Of a stretch of 33,404 nucleotides of DNA, positions 8,001 through 15,274 are shown piece after piece. The translations under genes and the position numbers were made by a program. The stretch comes from an uncultured Bacilli bacterium (GTDB lineage Bacteria > Bacillota_I > Bacilli_A > RF39 > UBA660). The stretch covers positions 1 to 33,404 of the forward strand of contig CANQHB010000001.1 in assembly GCA_947623755.1 (NCBI GenBank), given 5' to 3'. The notes below the pieces were generated by a model that worked only from the letters and a program-made list of their open reading frames with translations, had not been told where the DNA came from and did no database searches. Within the stretch, counting starts at the first letter, position 1. Every line of letters starts with the position of its first letter.

Positions 8001-8912
8001 TTACTTCACTTTGCGAATCTTCACCACAAAAAATCCTTCATAAAACTCATTAGGCATAATGACCAATCCTCGACTTTGCTGATAATTTATGACAGCGCCC
8101 GACTTAGATAAGCCATCTATTAACTCTTTATCCAACTTCACGACCTCAAAACCTAATTCTTTTTGCAACCTTAATACCAATTCATAATTTTCCTGCGCCA
8201 ATATCGAACAAGTCGAATATACCATTTCTCCTCTAACTTTTAACAGTTTATAAGCTTTACGCCATAATTCTTCCTGCGTTTTACCTGACCTTTCAATTAA
8301 ATCCTTACTAAACTCGTTTTCAACAACCCCATTATTAATCTTTAATGTTCCACTCCCACTACAAGGTGCGTCTAATAAAATCTTATCAAACACAAAATTT
8401 TCATCTAAGTATCTTGCATCTTTTTTTAAAATTGTCACCCGTTTTAAGCCTAACTTGCTTATATTGTATTGTAATCTTTCCGCCCGAATTTTGTTTTTCT
8501 CAACTGCGGTAATCATACACCTATTTTGAGTTAATGCCCCTATCTGCGTTGTTTTTCCCCCAGGTGCCGCAGCCATATCTAAAATATTTTCTAACTCTTT
8601 TGGCGCAAGCACAATAACCGGAATCATTGATGATAAACTTTGCAAATAAATTTTTCCCTCTTTATATACATCCAATCCTTCTATAAAAGTCTCATCCTTA
8701 TTTAATATTACTAAAGCATCAGGATACCATTTAACCTCTCTATACAAAACAGCATTATCAGCCAAGACTTGTTCCACTTCTTCTTTTGTCCCCTTTAAGG
8801 TATTTACTCTTAAACTAACATACCGCTTTTTCTGGAACCCTTCCATTATCTTCTCTATTTCTTCCACATTATAATCTCTTTTTAATATCTCTCTAAGCTC
8901 TTTTTCTTCCAT
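8001..8912 (-). CDS. RsmB/NOP-family rRNA cytosine-C5 methyltransferase
   Basis: A 303-residue SAM-dependent RNA m5C methyltransferase. Seen: a short N-terminal RNA-binding segment (RYVSLRVNTLKG, about residue 29), the SAM-binding loop LDMAAAPGGKT (about 112-122), DAPCSGSGTL with one catalytic Cys, and STCSILAQEN with the second Cys that forms the covalent link to cytosine. The family modifies 16S rRNA; which position is targeted (RsmB-like or RsmF-like) cannot be decided. It lacks the C-terminal PUA-like domain of RsmF and the N-terminal NusB-like domain of RsmB, as in the short Firmicute forms. It follows jag after a terminator-like hairpin and has its own GAGG site. Confidence 0.85.
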   Translation of the reverse strand: MEEKELREILKRDYNVEEIEKIMEGFQKKRYVSLRVNTLKGTKEEVEQVLADNAVLYREVKWYPDALVILNKDETFIEGLDVYKEGKIYLQSLSSMIPVIVLAPKELENILDMAAAPGGKTTQIGALTQNRCMITAVEKNKIRAERLQYNISKLGLKRVTILKKDARYLDENFVFDKILLDAPCSGSGTLKINNGVVENEFSKDLIERSGKTQEELWRKAYKLLKVRGEMVYSTCSILAQENYELVLRLQKELGFEVVKLDKELIDGLSKSGAVINYQQSRGLVIMPNEFYEGFFVVKIRKVK

Positions 8913-8931
8913 CTTATTTCCTCGAAATTCT

Positions 8932-8958
8932 AAAAAAAGTACTTCCTAAAAAGTACTT
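8932..8958 (-). terminator. Terminator after jag
   Basis: On the minus strand two copies of the self-complementary AAGTACTT (8951-8958 and 8937-8944) form an eight-bp stem, followed directly by a run of U. The hairpin overlaps the jag stop. The methyltransferase gene starts only 20 bases further, so some readthrough is likely. Confidence 0.7.
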
Positions 8959-9568
8959 AATCTACATATTTTATAACCACTCTTCTATTAGGTTCTTCCC
9001 CAATACTTTCCGTTTTAACCCCTTTAAAATCAGTCAAAATATTATGCACCACTCTTCTTTCATAAGAGTTCATTGCTTCCATTTCCACATCGACATGCGT
9101 TTTTCGCACTTCTCTTGCTAAATTTTTCGCTAGTCTTTCGATTCTCTTTACTTGTCTATCTTTGTAATCTTCGACATCAAGCATAATTCTTGGCCCATTA
9201 ACTGGCGCCACATTTTTCACAAATTGTCTTACCATTGTTGTTAAAGCTTCCAAGTTTTGTCCATTTTTCCCAATAATAATCGGATTATTTGACGAAAATA
9301 TCTTAAAAGTAGTTATTCCTTCTTTGGTACTTACTTCAATATTAGCTTCTATTCCCATACCATCCATTATAGTTTTTACATAATTTTCGGCATCGCTTAT
9401 TATATCTAACTTCAAAAAACCCTGACATTCATAAGTAGTCCCTTTAAATAAGCCTCCTTTATTTTCTTTAATATTATAAATAACTTCATCCATACTAGCA
9501 TTTAATTTAGCTAAGACACCATTTATTGCTTCATCTTTAGTCTTGGCACTAACTGTTACTACATTCAT
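8957..9568 (-). CDS. khpB: Jag/KhpB RNA-binding protein (Jag-N, KH, R3H)
   Basis: A 203-residue protein with the three expected domains: Jag-N (1-50, with the KGGLFKG turn), a KH-II domain around 75-140 containing the GxxG loop IIIGKNGQNLEAL, and an R3H domain at the C-terminus with the RxxxH pair in MNSYERRVVHNIL. KhpB pairs with KhpA to bind RNA and affects cell elongation and division in streptococci and others. It is the last gene of the rnpA-yidC-jag operon, two bases after yidC, with an AAGGAAAA ribosome site inside the yidC end. The length is typical of Bacilli. Confidence 0.92.
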   Translation of the reverse strand: MNVVTVSAKTKDEAINGVLAKLNASMDEVIYNIKENKGGLFKGTTYECQGFLKLDIISDAENYVKTIMDGMGIEANIEVSTKEGITTFKIFSSNNPIIIGKNGQNLEALTTMVRQFVKNVAPVNGPRIMLDVEDYKDRQVKRIERLAKNLAREVRKTHVDVEMEAMNSYERRVVHNILTDFKGVKTESIGEEPNRRVVIKYVD

Positions 9569-9570
9569 GA

Positions 9571-10605
9571 CTATTTTCCTTTCTTTACTTTATCCTTTTT
9601 ATTCTCTTTCTTTTTATCCTTACTCGGTTTTATAATCACATCTTTACTATTTTCTTTTTCATCTAACTTCTTAAAGACAAAGTTTTGAATAACCACAAAT
9701 CCATTCGTTGCAATCCAGTATAAAGCAATCGCTGTAGATAAATATAAAGACGCAACCGAAATCATAATAATCATAAACTTAAACATAAATTGCATTTGTT
9801 TATCCATTTCTGGATTTCCAGAATTATTAGTTCCCATTGCATTTCTAAATGATAAATACGTCGTTAAAATAATTAATACAATTATCGCAATATAAGCCCA
9901 TTCATGATATTCTAACAATCCTACAATCGGCGTTCTCCCTAAAATTAAACCAAAAAACTTATCCTCGAATATCGCCGGCGTTCTATTTATTGCTTGTAAG
10001 AAAGCAAAGAATAATGGAAGTTGAATAAAGGCAAGTAGACAACTACCAAACGGACTAATATTATATTTTTTATACACCATCATCATTTCTTGCGATTTCG
10101 CCATCATCGCTTCATTATCTGTTCGATTTTGATATTTCTTCTCAATTCTTGCTAACTCCGGTTGCGCTTTCTTCATATTATTCGACTGTTTCATAGTCTT
10201 TCTTGATATTGGCATCAAAATAAGTCTTATCGCAAGCCCAATAATCATTACTGCAAAGCCAAAATCATTAATCAAATAACCTAACTTCAAAATGATATAG
10301 GCTAATGGTTTTACAAATATTCCTTCCCAAATTCCCGAAGATTTATTACTATTAAGTTTAAAATCTGAACATTTAGGTAACTTATCATATCTAATTTTTG
10401 TTTGTTTTTTATATTTAGTATATAATTGGTCTAATTCCTTATCTTCTGGCTGACATAAAATATCTTTCTGTAAAACTTGACCTGTTGCTTTATTTTCTAC
10501 TGGTTTCTTATCATCTACAATGTAATTGCTATTTCCACATCCAGTTACCAATAAAATAAGTAACAGCATTATTCCTATTTTCCATGTTTTTTTCTTTTTT
10601 TCCAT
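9571..10605 (-). CDS. yidC: Membrane protein insertase YidC/OxaA (SpoIIIJ type)
   Basis: A 344-residue insertase for membrane proteins, acting alone or with Sec. The N-terminus is a lipoprotein signal: KKKK, a hydrophobic core and the lipobox VTGC with Cys 23. An extracellular stretch rich in Lys follows. The 60KD_IMP core then runs from about 105 to 315, with five membrane segments, the cytoplasmic hairpin rich in charged residues after SRKTMKQSNNMKKAQPELAR, and a conserved FIQLPLFFAF segment. The tail is strongly basic (KDKKKENKKDKVKKGK), as in forms that contact the ribosome. It lies four bases after rnpA, whose stop region supplies its AAAGGA ribosome site. Confidence 0.95.
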   Translation of the reverse strand: MEKKKKTWKIGIMLLLILLVTGCGNSNYIVDDKKPVENKATGQVLQKDILCQPEDKELDQLYTKYKKQTKIRYDKLPKCSDFKLNSNKSSGIWEGIFVKPLAYIILKLGYLINDFGFAVMIIGLAIRLILMPISRKTMKQSNNMKKAQPELARIEKKYQNRTDNEAMMAKSQEMMMVYKKYNISPFGSCLLAFIQLPLFFAFLQAINRTPAIFEDKFFGLILGRTPIVGLLEYHEWAYIAIIVLIILTTYLSFRNAMGTNNSGNPEMDKQMQFMFKFMIIMISVASLYLSTAIALYWIATNGFVVIQNFVFKKLDEKENSKDVIIKPSKDKKKENKKDKVKKGK

Positions 10606-10609
10606 TTTT

Positions 10610-10930
10610 TTATCCTTTCATCATCTTAATTAAATCTTCCTCTTTTTCCTGATAACTTAATTTAATTATATCTTTCTTTACCATTATAATATAATTTACG
10701 CCATTTTTAAATAATTTTTTATTATCCTGAATAATCATTCTAAGTTGTCTTTTAATTTTATTTCTTTCCACGGCTTTGCCACATTTTTTACTCACGGCCA
10801 GTCCAAACTTCGGATAATCGCTATCCCCATCCTTATAATATATATTATAGTAATGACTTTTTATGTACTTACCTGTCTTAATTATATCATCAAAATCTGT
10901 ATTTTTCTTTATAATTTCATATTTTTTCAA
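10610..10930 (-). CDS. rnpA: Ribonuclease P protein component
   Basis: This 106-residue basic protein binds the RNase P RNA and helps trim the 5' leader of pre-tRNAs. The family signature is present: FGLAVSKKCGKAVERNKIKR (about 42-61, the RNR-type motif with the conserved Lys and Arg), followed by LRMIIQDN. Order and orientation between rpmH and yidC are the bacterial norm. It is slightly shorter than B. subtilis RnpA (about 116). It is separated from rpmH by a terminator-like hairpin, which probably sets the rpmH:rnpA ratio. Confidence 0.93.
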   Translation of the reverse strand: MKKYEIIKKNTDFDDIIKTGKYIKSHYYNIYYKDGDSDYPKFGLAVSKKCGKAVERNKIKRQLRMIIQDNKKLFKNGVNYIIMVKKDIIKLSYQEKEEDLIKMMKG

Positions 10931-10948
10931 ATATTTTCACTTACTTTC

Positions 10949-10977
10949 AAAAAAAATACCACTCTAAAAAAAGTGGT
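10949..10977 (-). terminator. Terminator/attenuator between rpmH and rnpA
   Basis: On the minus strand ACCACT (10977-10972) pairs with AGTGGT (10963-10958) and is followed by AT8. It starts on the rpmH stop codon. No separate rnpA promoter is evident in the 19 bases left, so partial readthrough is the likely way rnpA is expressed. Confidence 0.75.
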
Positions 10978-11099
10978 TATCTAGCTAATACTTTACGACC
11001 TTTCTTACGTCTACTACTAAGTACATTAGATTCTTTCCGAGCAAAAAATCCATGTTTTTTCGCTTTTTTACGATTATTTGGTTGATATGTTCTCTTCAT
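10977..11099 (-). CDS. rpmH: 50S ribosomal protein L34
   Basis: A 40-codon gene for the very basic protein L34 of the large ribosomal subunit. It starts MKRTYQPNNRKKAKKHGFF and ends RRRKGRKVLAR, the universal L34 pattern. Most bacterial L34 proteins have 44-46 residues. Here the middle (between FFARKESN and VLSS) is a few residues shorter, which may be a lineage trait. It has an AAGGAGGTGG ribosome site six bases before ATG and a near-consensus promoter about 35 bases upstream. It is the first gene of the classic rpmH-rnpA-yidC group beside oriC. Confidence 0.96.
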   Translation of the reverse strand: MKRTYQPNNRKKAKKHGFFARKESNVLSSRRKKGRKVLAR

Positions 11100-11133
11100 A
11101 ACATCCACCTCCTTAAAAATTTCAAGTAGTATC

Positions 11134-11162
11134 ATTATAATATTTTCTTATCAAATAGTCAA
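11134..11162 (-). promoter_or_regulatory. rpmH promoter
   Basis: Minus strand TTGACT (11162-11157), 17-base spacer, TATAAT (11139-11134): a strong vegetative sigma promoter, consistent with high L34 expression. Confidence 0.85.
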
Positions 11163-11218
11163 GAACTTTAAGACTTATTCCTCTAAATTAACCCCAAAAA
11201 CTCTTTTATTTTTTTAAA

Positions 11219-11512
11219 TTATCTGGCTAATTTTGATTCATCCCTTAATTTAGCAAATTCCCTCATTGTTTTTAAAATTCTCAGTTTTCTTTTTTTCACT
11301 ATTCTTTTTTCTGATTCTTGCTCCACCAAAACTTTTTTAGCAAGTAACAATTTCCCTAAAAATAGCAATTCTTCTTTATTGTTATAGCTTCCTAACTTAA
11401 AACTTAAAATATTAACATGCAAAATTTTAAATAATAAATCAAACTCGTTAAATGATATTGCTTCTTTCGCCTTTACCTCATTAATAATTTCCGATATTGT
11501 GCCATATTCCAT
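11219..11512 (-). CDS. Unrecognised 97-residue basic protein next to oriC
   Basis: I do not recognise this protein. It starts MEYGTISEIINEVKAKE, is predicted mostly helical, has no Cys and no membrane segment, and its last 35 residues are highly basic (EKRIVKKRKLRILKTMRE), suggesting nucleic-acid or ribosome contact. Support for a real gene: an AAGGGGG ribosome site eight bases before ATG, a perfect-consensus promoter just upstream, and co-orientation with rpmH. It occupies the slot between rpmH and the left edge of the origin, where B. subtilis has no gene. A role in origin control or translation is possible but not shown. Confidence 0.7.
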   Translation of the reverse strand: MEYGTISEIINEVKAKEAISFNEFDLLFKILHVNILSFKLGSYNNKEELLFLGKLLLAKKVLVEQESEKRIVKKRKLRILKTMREFAKLRDESKLAR

Positions 11513-11537
11513 AATTATTCCCCCTTAAATTGCCTTT

Positions 11538-11566
11538 ATTATAGCATAAACCCACCAGCATGTCAA
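11538..11566 (-). promoter_or_regulatory. Perfect-consensus promoter of the 97-residue gene
   Basis: Minus strand TTGACA (11566-11561), 17 bases, TATAAT (11543-11538). Both hexamers and the spacing are ideal. Transcription from it points away from the origin and may extend into rpmH. Confidence 0.88.
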
Positions 11567-11569
11567 AAA

Positions 11570-12024
11570 AGGACACTCTCTTAGCAAGTTATTAACACAC
11601 TATTGTTGATAATGTGGATAAATTTTTTCATAAACAACTTATAAACAATCTACTTTTTGGAAAAACTTAGCCTCGCATATCTTATAAACAGGTAATTTGC
11701 TTTTAAAAGTTTATAACCCTAAACTTATTAACATCACATCTATTTTAAAAAAACCCTCTAATTTCTTATCCTAATTGTCATTTCTCATACCTAATCCACA
11801 CTTTCCACTTTTGCACCTTCTTATCCCCATTGTTAATTGTTTATAGAATCCACCACTCAATTGTTAGTAATGTGCATAACTTCTACTATAATAGATTCTA
11901 TCTAGCATCCACCCTGTTTATAACTCCTATCTTATTAACAATTTAAATTTTCGTTCCTTTTTTAATTGTCATTATCTTTATTTTGCGATACAATTAACTT
12001 GTAAAAACTTAACAAGACTGCGGG
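11570..12024. other. oriC: Chromosomal origin oriC, DnaA-box cluster upstream of dnaA
   Basis: A 455-base gene-free stretch with many 9-mers matching or close to the DnaA box TTATCCACA. The best is TGTGGATAA (11613-11621). Others: TTATTAACA 11589-11597, TGTTGATAA 11604-11612, TTATAAACA 11639-11647 and 11682-11690, TTATTAACA 11725-11733, TTATCCCCA 11821-11829, TGTGCATAA 11871-11879, TGTTTATAA 11915-11923, TTATTAACA 11932-11940. The recurrent TTAT(A/T)AACA variants suggest a lineage-specific weak box. The DNA is AT-rich with polypyrimidine stretches, and genes diverge from it on both sides. With the dnaA-dnaN spacer it forms a Bacillus-type bipartite origin. The site of unwinding is not proven. 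Confidence 0.88.
11966..11994 (+). promoter_or_regulatory. dnaA promoter
   Basis: TTGTCA (11966-11971), 17 bases, TACAAT (11989-11994), 40 bases before the dnaA start. DnaA boxes at 11915-11940 lie immediately upstream, which would allow the autorepression known for DnaA. Confidence 0.7.
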
Positions 12025-12033
12025 GTGAGGTTT

Positions 12034-13383
12034 TTGGACAAAGAAAAATTATTAAAAGATTTTTTAGAAAATATCTCAAAAGAAATTAATCCAGCTTCTT
12101 TTAATGCCTGGTTTAATGACCTAAAAATCATTGCCTTAACTGATAATCAAATAAAATTTGAAGTTCCCATGGAAATTCATAAACGCATGCTTGGCGATAA
12201 TTACTACTCTTTAATTAGTAATACTCTATCTAAAATAACTAATACTGAATATGATATTGAATTTGTTTTAGAAGAAGAAGTTGAATTATCATCTTCCCCA
12301 AAGCCTGTTAATAACGATGAACCTATCAACAATAATTTTAATAGTAACTTAAATCCTAATTTAAATTTTGATAATTTCGTTGTTGGCGATACTAACCGTT
12401 TAGCCAAAGTCGCCGCCATGGCTGTCGCCGAAGCTCCAGGTCGTATCCATAATCCTTTATTTATTTATGGTAAAAGTGGTCTTGGTAAAACTCATCTTAT
12501 GCACGCTATCGGTAATTATATCGTTGCTAACTCCAATCGTAAAGTTCTTTATTGTACCTGCGACGAATTTATGTCAGAATATACCAACATAGCTAATCCG
12601 GACAATGCCAAAAATACTTTAGAATACGCGACCGAATTTAAAAATAAATACCGTAATGTTGACGTCTTAATCATTGATGATATTCAATATCTCGTCGGTG
12701 CCGAAAAAACTCAACAAGAATTTTTTAATACTTTTAATTATCTTCATCAGTCTAATAAACAAATTATTATTAGTTCTGATCGGTCTCCCGATGATTTAAA
12801 AATCTTAGAGGAGCGTCTTCGTTCCCGCTTTATGTGGGGCTTACCAGTCGATATTTACCCTCCGGATTTTAACTTACGATGTCGCATTATCAATAAAAAA
12901 ATCGAAAACACTAGTATTGCTAGTTTAATGAAAGAAGAAAGTATTGAATATATCGCTAATGCCTGTCCTAATGATATTCGCTTTCTAGAAGGAGCCATAA
13001 ATCGTTTGATGGCCTACACCGCGATGATTGTTCCTAAAACTATTGATTTAGAATTTACTTGTGAAGCACTTAAAGATTTTGTTAATAAAAATATCTATTC
13101 TAACAATAACATTACCAAAATCCAAAAAGCCGTCGCGGACCATTATAATATCACCATCGATGATTTAAAAGGCAAAAAGCGAAGTAACAATGTTGCTCAT
13201 CCGCGCCAGTTAGCCATGTATTTATGCCGCATGGAAACTGATGAAACATTCCCACGAATCGGCCTTGAATTTGGAGGACGAGACCATTCAACCGTCATAT
13301 TCGCTTGTGATAAAATTGAAAAAGAGCTCTTAAGTAATAAAGAACTTGAAGAAACCATAAAGGAGATAAAAGCCAAATTGTAG
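12034..13383 (+). CDS. dnaA: Chromosomal replication initiator DnaA
   Basis: A 449-residue ATP-dependent initiator. Domain I (1-75, with SFNAWFNDL) recruits the helicase. A short Asn-rich linker follows (about 90-113, very low complexity). The AAA+ core has Walker A GKSGLGKT (about 146-153), Walker B LIIDDIQ (about 212-218) and the arginine finger region LRSRFMWG. Domain IV ends with GGRDHST (about 414-420), the DnaA-box-binding signature. I choose TTG 12034 because GGGGTGA lies just ahead; a GTG at 12025 would overlap that site and has poor upstream pairing. Length is normal. It is the first gene to the right of the origin. Confidence 0.97.
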   Translation: MDKEKLLKDFLENISKEINPASFNAWFNDLKIIALTDNQIKFEVPMEIHKRMLGDNYYSLISNTLSKITNTEYDIEFVLEEEVELSSSPKPVNNDEPINNNFNSNLNPNLNFDNFVVGDTNRLAKVAAMAVAEAPGRIHNPLFIYGKSGLGKTHLMHAIGNYIVANSNRKVLYCTCDEFMSEYTNIANPDNAKNTLEYATEFKNKYRNVDVLIIDDIQYLVGAEKTQQEFFNTFNYLHQSNKQIIISSDRSPDDLKILEERLRSRFMWGLPVDIYPPDFNLRCRIINKKIENTSIASLMKEESIEYIANACPNDIRFLEGAINRLMAYTAMIVPKTIDLEFTCEALKDFVNKNIYSNNNITKIQKAVADHYNITIDDLKGKKRSNNVAHPRQLAMYLCRMETDETFPRIGLEFGGRDHSTVIFACDKIEKELLSNKELEETIKEIKAKL

Positions 13384-13528
13384 ATAATATTTTAAAAACC
13401 TGTTAATAAAAACTTACTTATTAACAATCATCATTTCAAAATTTGCCTAAACTATTAGGCTAAAATAACTTACAAACATTACTAACAGTATTATTAATAC
13501 TACTAATTATTAGAAAGAAGGAATAAAT
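13384..13528. other. dnaA-dnaN spacer, second origin half
   Basis: This 145-base spacer carries opposed DnaA-box variants TGTTAATAA (13401-13409) and TTATTAACA (13418-13426). Read on the minus strand, the far end gives a run of three-base steps, TAG-TAG-TAT-TAA-TAA-TAC (about 13481-13500), resembling the DnaA-trio element next to the unwinding site in Bacillus. In B. subtilis melting occurs in this same spacer. Assignment of the trio here is tentative. The dnaN ribosome site AGAAAGAAGG is at its end. Confidence 0.5.
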
Positions 13529-14647
13529 ATGAAATTTACAATCGAAAAAAATGTAATCTTAGAAGGATTAAATAATGTTATCCGTGCCATCTCTACCAAA
13601 AATGTTATCCCGGTCTTAAATGGCATTAAATTTGAATTAACTACCGAAGGCTTATATCTCACTGCCAGTGATTCTGAATTAACGATTAAAGTTCTTATTG
13701 CTAGCAAAGACATAAAACAAGTAACTAATCTTGGCGGTATCGTAATTCAAAGTAAATATATCTTAGATATTGTAAGAAAAATGCCTAGCGATATTATTAA
13801 CTTTGAAGTAATTGATGGTCTCAAAATCAAAATTTACACAGACAATAACCAATATAACTTAAATTGTTTAGATATTAATGATTATCCTGACGTTAAATTA
13901 GAAGTTAATAAAGACCCAATTATTATTGCGGGCGATACTTTTAAAACGATTATTAACCAAACTGTGTTTGCGATTTCCACTCAAGAATTACGCCAAATCC
14001 TAACCGGAGTTAATTTTAAATTTACGAAAGACGAGCTTGAAACGGTCGCCACTGACTCTTATCGTTTAGCTAAAAAGAATATCAAATTAAATGCTCCCGT
14101 CGAAAAAGATGTCGAAATTGTTATTCCTGGCAAAAATATCATGGAATTAGAACGAATTATTACGGACGAGTCTGACGTCGAAATTCATATCTTCAATAAT
14201 AAAGTCTTATTTAAGTATAAAAATATCAATTTCCAAACCAACTTGCTAAGCGGTAATTATCCAAATACTTCAAACTTAATTCCAAGTGAATTTGCCTATA
14301 TTATTAAAGTTAATAAAAAAGACTTTAACGACGCTATCGACCGGGCTGCACTTTTAACTGTTGGTAAAGATAAAAATATTGTTAAAATGTCCTTAGAAAA
14401 TACCAAGATGGTTATAAATTCTTATGCCTCAGAAATTGGTAAAGTAGAAGAACAATTAACCGTTGAAACGAACAATAAAGAAAAGTTAGAAATTTCCTTT
14501 TCTTCTAAATATATGCTTGAAGCCATCAAAACTATGCAAGAAGATGAAATTTTACTACTTTTAAATAGTGATATAAAGCCAATAATCATCAAAAGTTTAA
14601 CGGATGAATCTCTAATTCAATTAATTTTACCAATAAAGACGTACTAA
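13529..14647 (+). CDS. dnaN: DNA polymerase III beta sliding clamp
   Basis: A 372-residue clamp that encircles DNA and tethers polymerase III and repair enzymes. Three repeated clamp domains of about 120 residues are visible. The first begins MKFTIEKNVILEGLNNVIRA with ISTKNVIPVLNGIKFE; the second includes QELRQILTGVNFKF and ATDSYRLA; the C-terminus is PIIIKSLTDESLIQLILPIKTY, close to the usual LPMR-type ending. Length matches the family (about 370-380). An AGAAAGAAGG site lies eight bases before ATG. It is in the conserved dnaA-dnaN order. Confidence 0.97.
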   Translation: MKFTIEKNVILEGLNNVIRAISTKNVIPVLNGIKFELTTEGLYLTASDSELTIKVLIASKDIKQVTNLGGIVIQSKYILDIVRKMPSDIINFEVIDGLKIKIYTDNNQYNLNCLDINDYPDVKLEVNKDPIIIAGDTFKTIINQTVFAISTQELRQILTGVNFKFTKDELETVATDSYRLAKKNIKLNAPVEKDVEIVIPGKNIMELERIITDESDVEIHIFNNKVLFKYKNINFQTNLLSGNYPNTSNLIPSEFAYIIKVNKKDFNDAIDRAALLTVGKDKNIVKMSLENTKMVINSYASEIGKVEEQLTVETNNKEKLEISFSSKYMLEAIKTMQEDEILLLLNSDIKPIIIKSLTDESLIQLILPIKTY

Positions 14648-14731
14648 TTTGGGAATTTCTGCCAAAATTCGACAACATTGCTTCCTTTTTTGTGCTAACA
14701 TAGTTATTTAGACATGAAAGGAGGCCCTATT

Positions 14732-15172
14732 TTGTCATATATAATTACTTCCAAAACCTATGCTTTATTCCCTCAAAAATATCATACAAAAATAATTGAG
14801 GAAGAAAAAGTTGTATCTGACCCCCATTCTATAAATAACATTATTACCTATAATTGTTATATCTATGGCTCAAGTCTAGAAGGTCGCAAAAAAGGTAGTA
14901 GCTATTTAATTGGTAGTAAATATAAACCACCCATTATTATTAATGAAAGCGATTGTATAATTCTTATTCCCACACATTCTACTCGTAATAAATCTTGTAT
15001 TTGGTTTAATTTAGCTGGCATTCTAAATTATTACCCTAAAGGTTCGAAACAAGTAGTAATTGAATTTAAAAATAATCAAAAAATTATTGCCGATGTAAGT
15101 TATTATGTTTTTGACAAACAAGTCTTATTAGCTAGTCGTCTAGAAACAGTTGTAAGAAGTCGAAATAATTAA
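14732..15172 (+). CDS. ComK-family competence transcription factor
   Basis: A 146-residue protein matching ComK, the regulator that in B. subtilis activates DNA-uptake and recombination genes from AAAA-N5-TTTT boxes. Conserved blocks: SKTYALFPQKYHTKI at the start, CYIYGSSLEGRKKGSSYLIG, KPPIIINESDCIILIPTHST, and the tail VLLASRLETVV. B. subtilis ComK is 192 residues, so the C-terminal region used for MecA/ClpCP degradation appears shortened. Start: TTG 14732, six bases after AAAGGAGGC; the ATG at 14714 would place that site inside the gene. It sits between dnaN and recF, where Bacillus has yaaA, and ends at its own terminator. Function as a competence regulator is inferred from the family. Confidence 0.82.
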   Translation: MSYIITSKTYALFPQKYHTKIIEEEKVVSDPHSINNIITYNCYIYGSSLEGRKKGSSYLIGSKYKPPIIINESDCIILIPTHSTRNKSCIWFNLAGILNYYPKGSKQVVIEFKNNQKIIADVSYYVFDKQVLLASRLETVVRSRNN

Positions 15173-15198
15173 AAATACCTTTAAAAAGGTATTTTTTT
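15173..15198 (+). terminator. Terminator after the comK-like gene
   Basis: AAATACCTTT (15173-15182) pairs with AAAGGTATTT (15185-15194) across a two-base gap, followed by a U-run to 15198. It begins right after the stop codon and isolates this gene from recF. Confidence 0.85.
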
Positions 15199-15208
15199 GT
15201 GCTATAAT
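15180..15208 (+). promoter_or_regulatory. recF-gyrBA promoter (extended -10)
   Basis: TATAAT at 15203-15208 is preceded by TGC (extended -10). A weak TTTAAA at 15180-15185 lies 17 bases upstream, inside the preceding terminator. The start codon of recF is 66 bases after the -10. Confidence 0.6.
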
Positions 15209-15274
15209 TATTTTAGGTATAGGAGTACGTAAATACCTTAAAATTTTTCTACGAGCAAAGTAAGGGGTGAAAAA

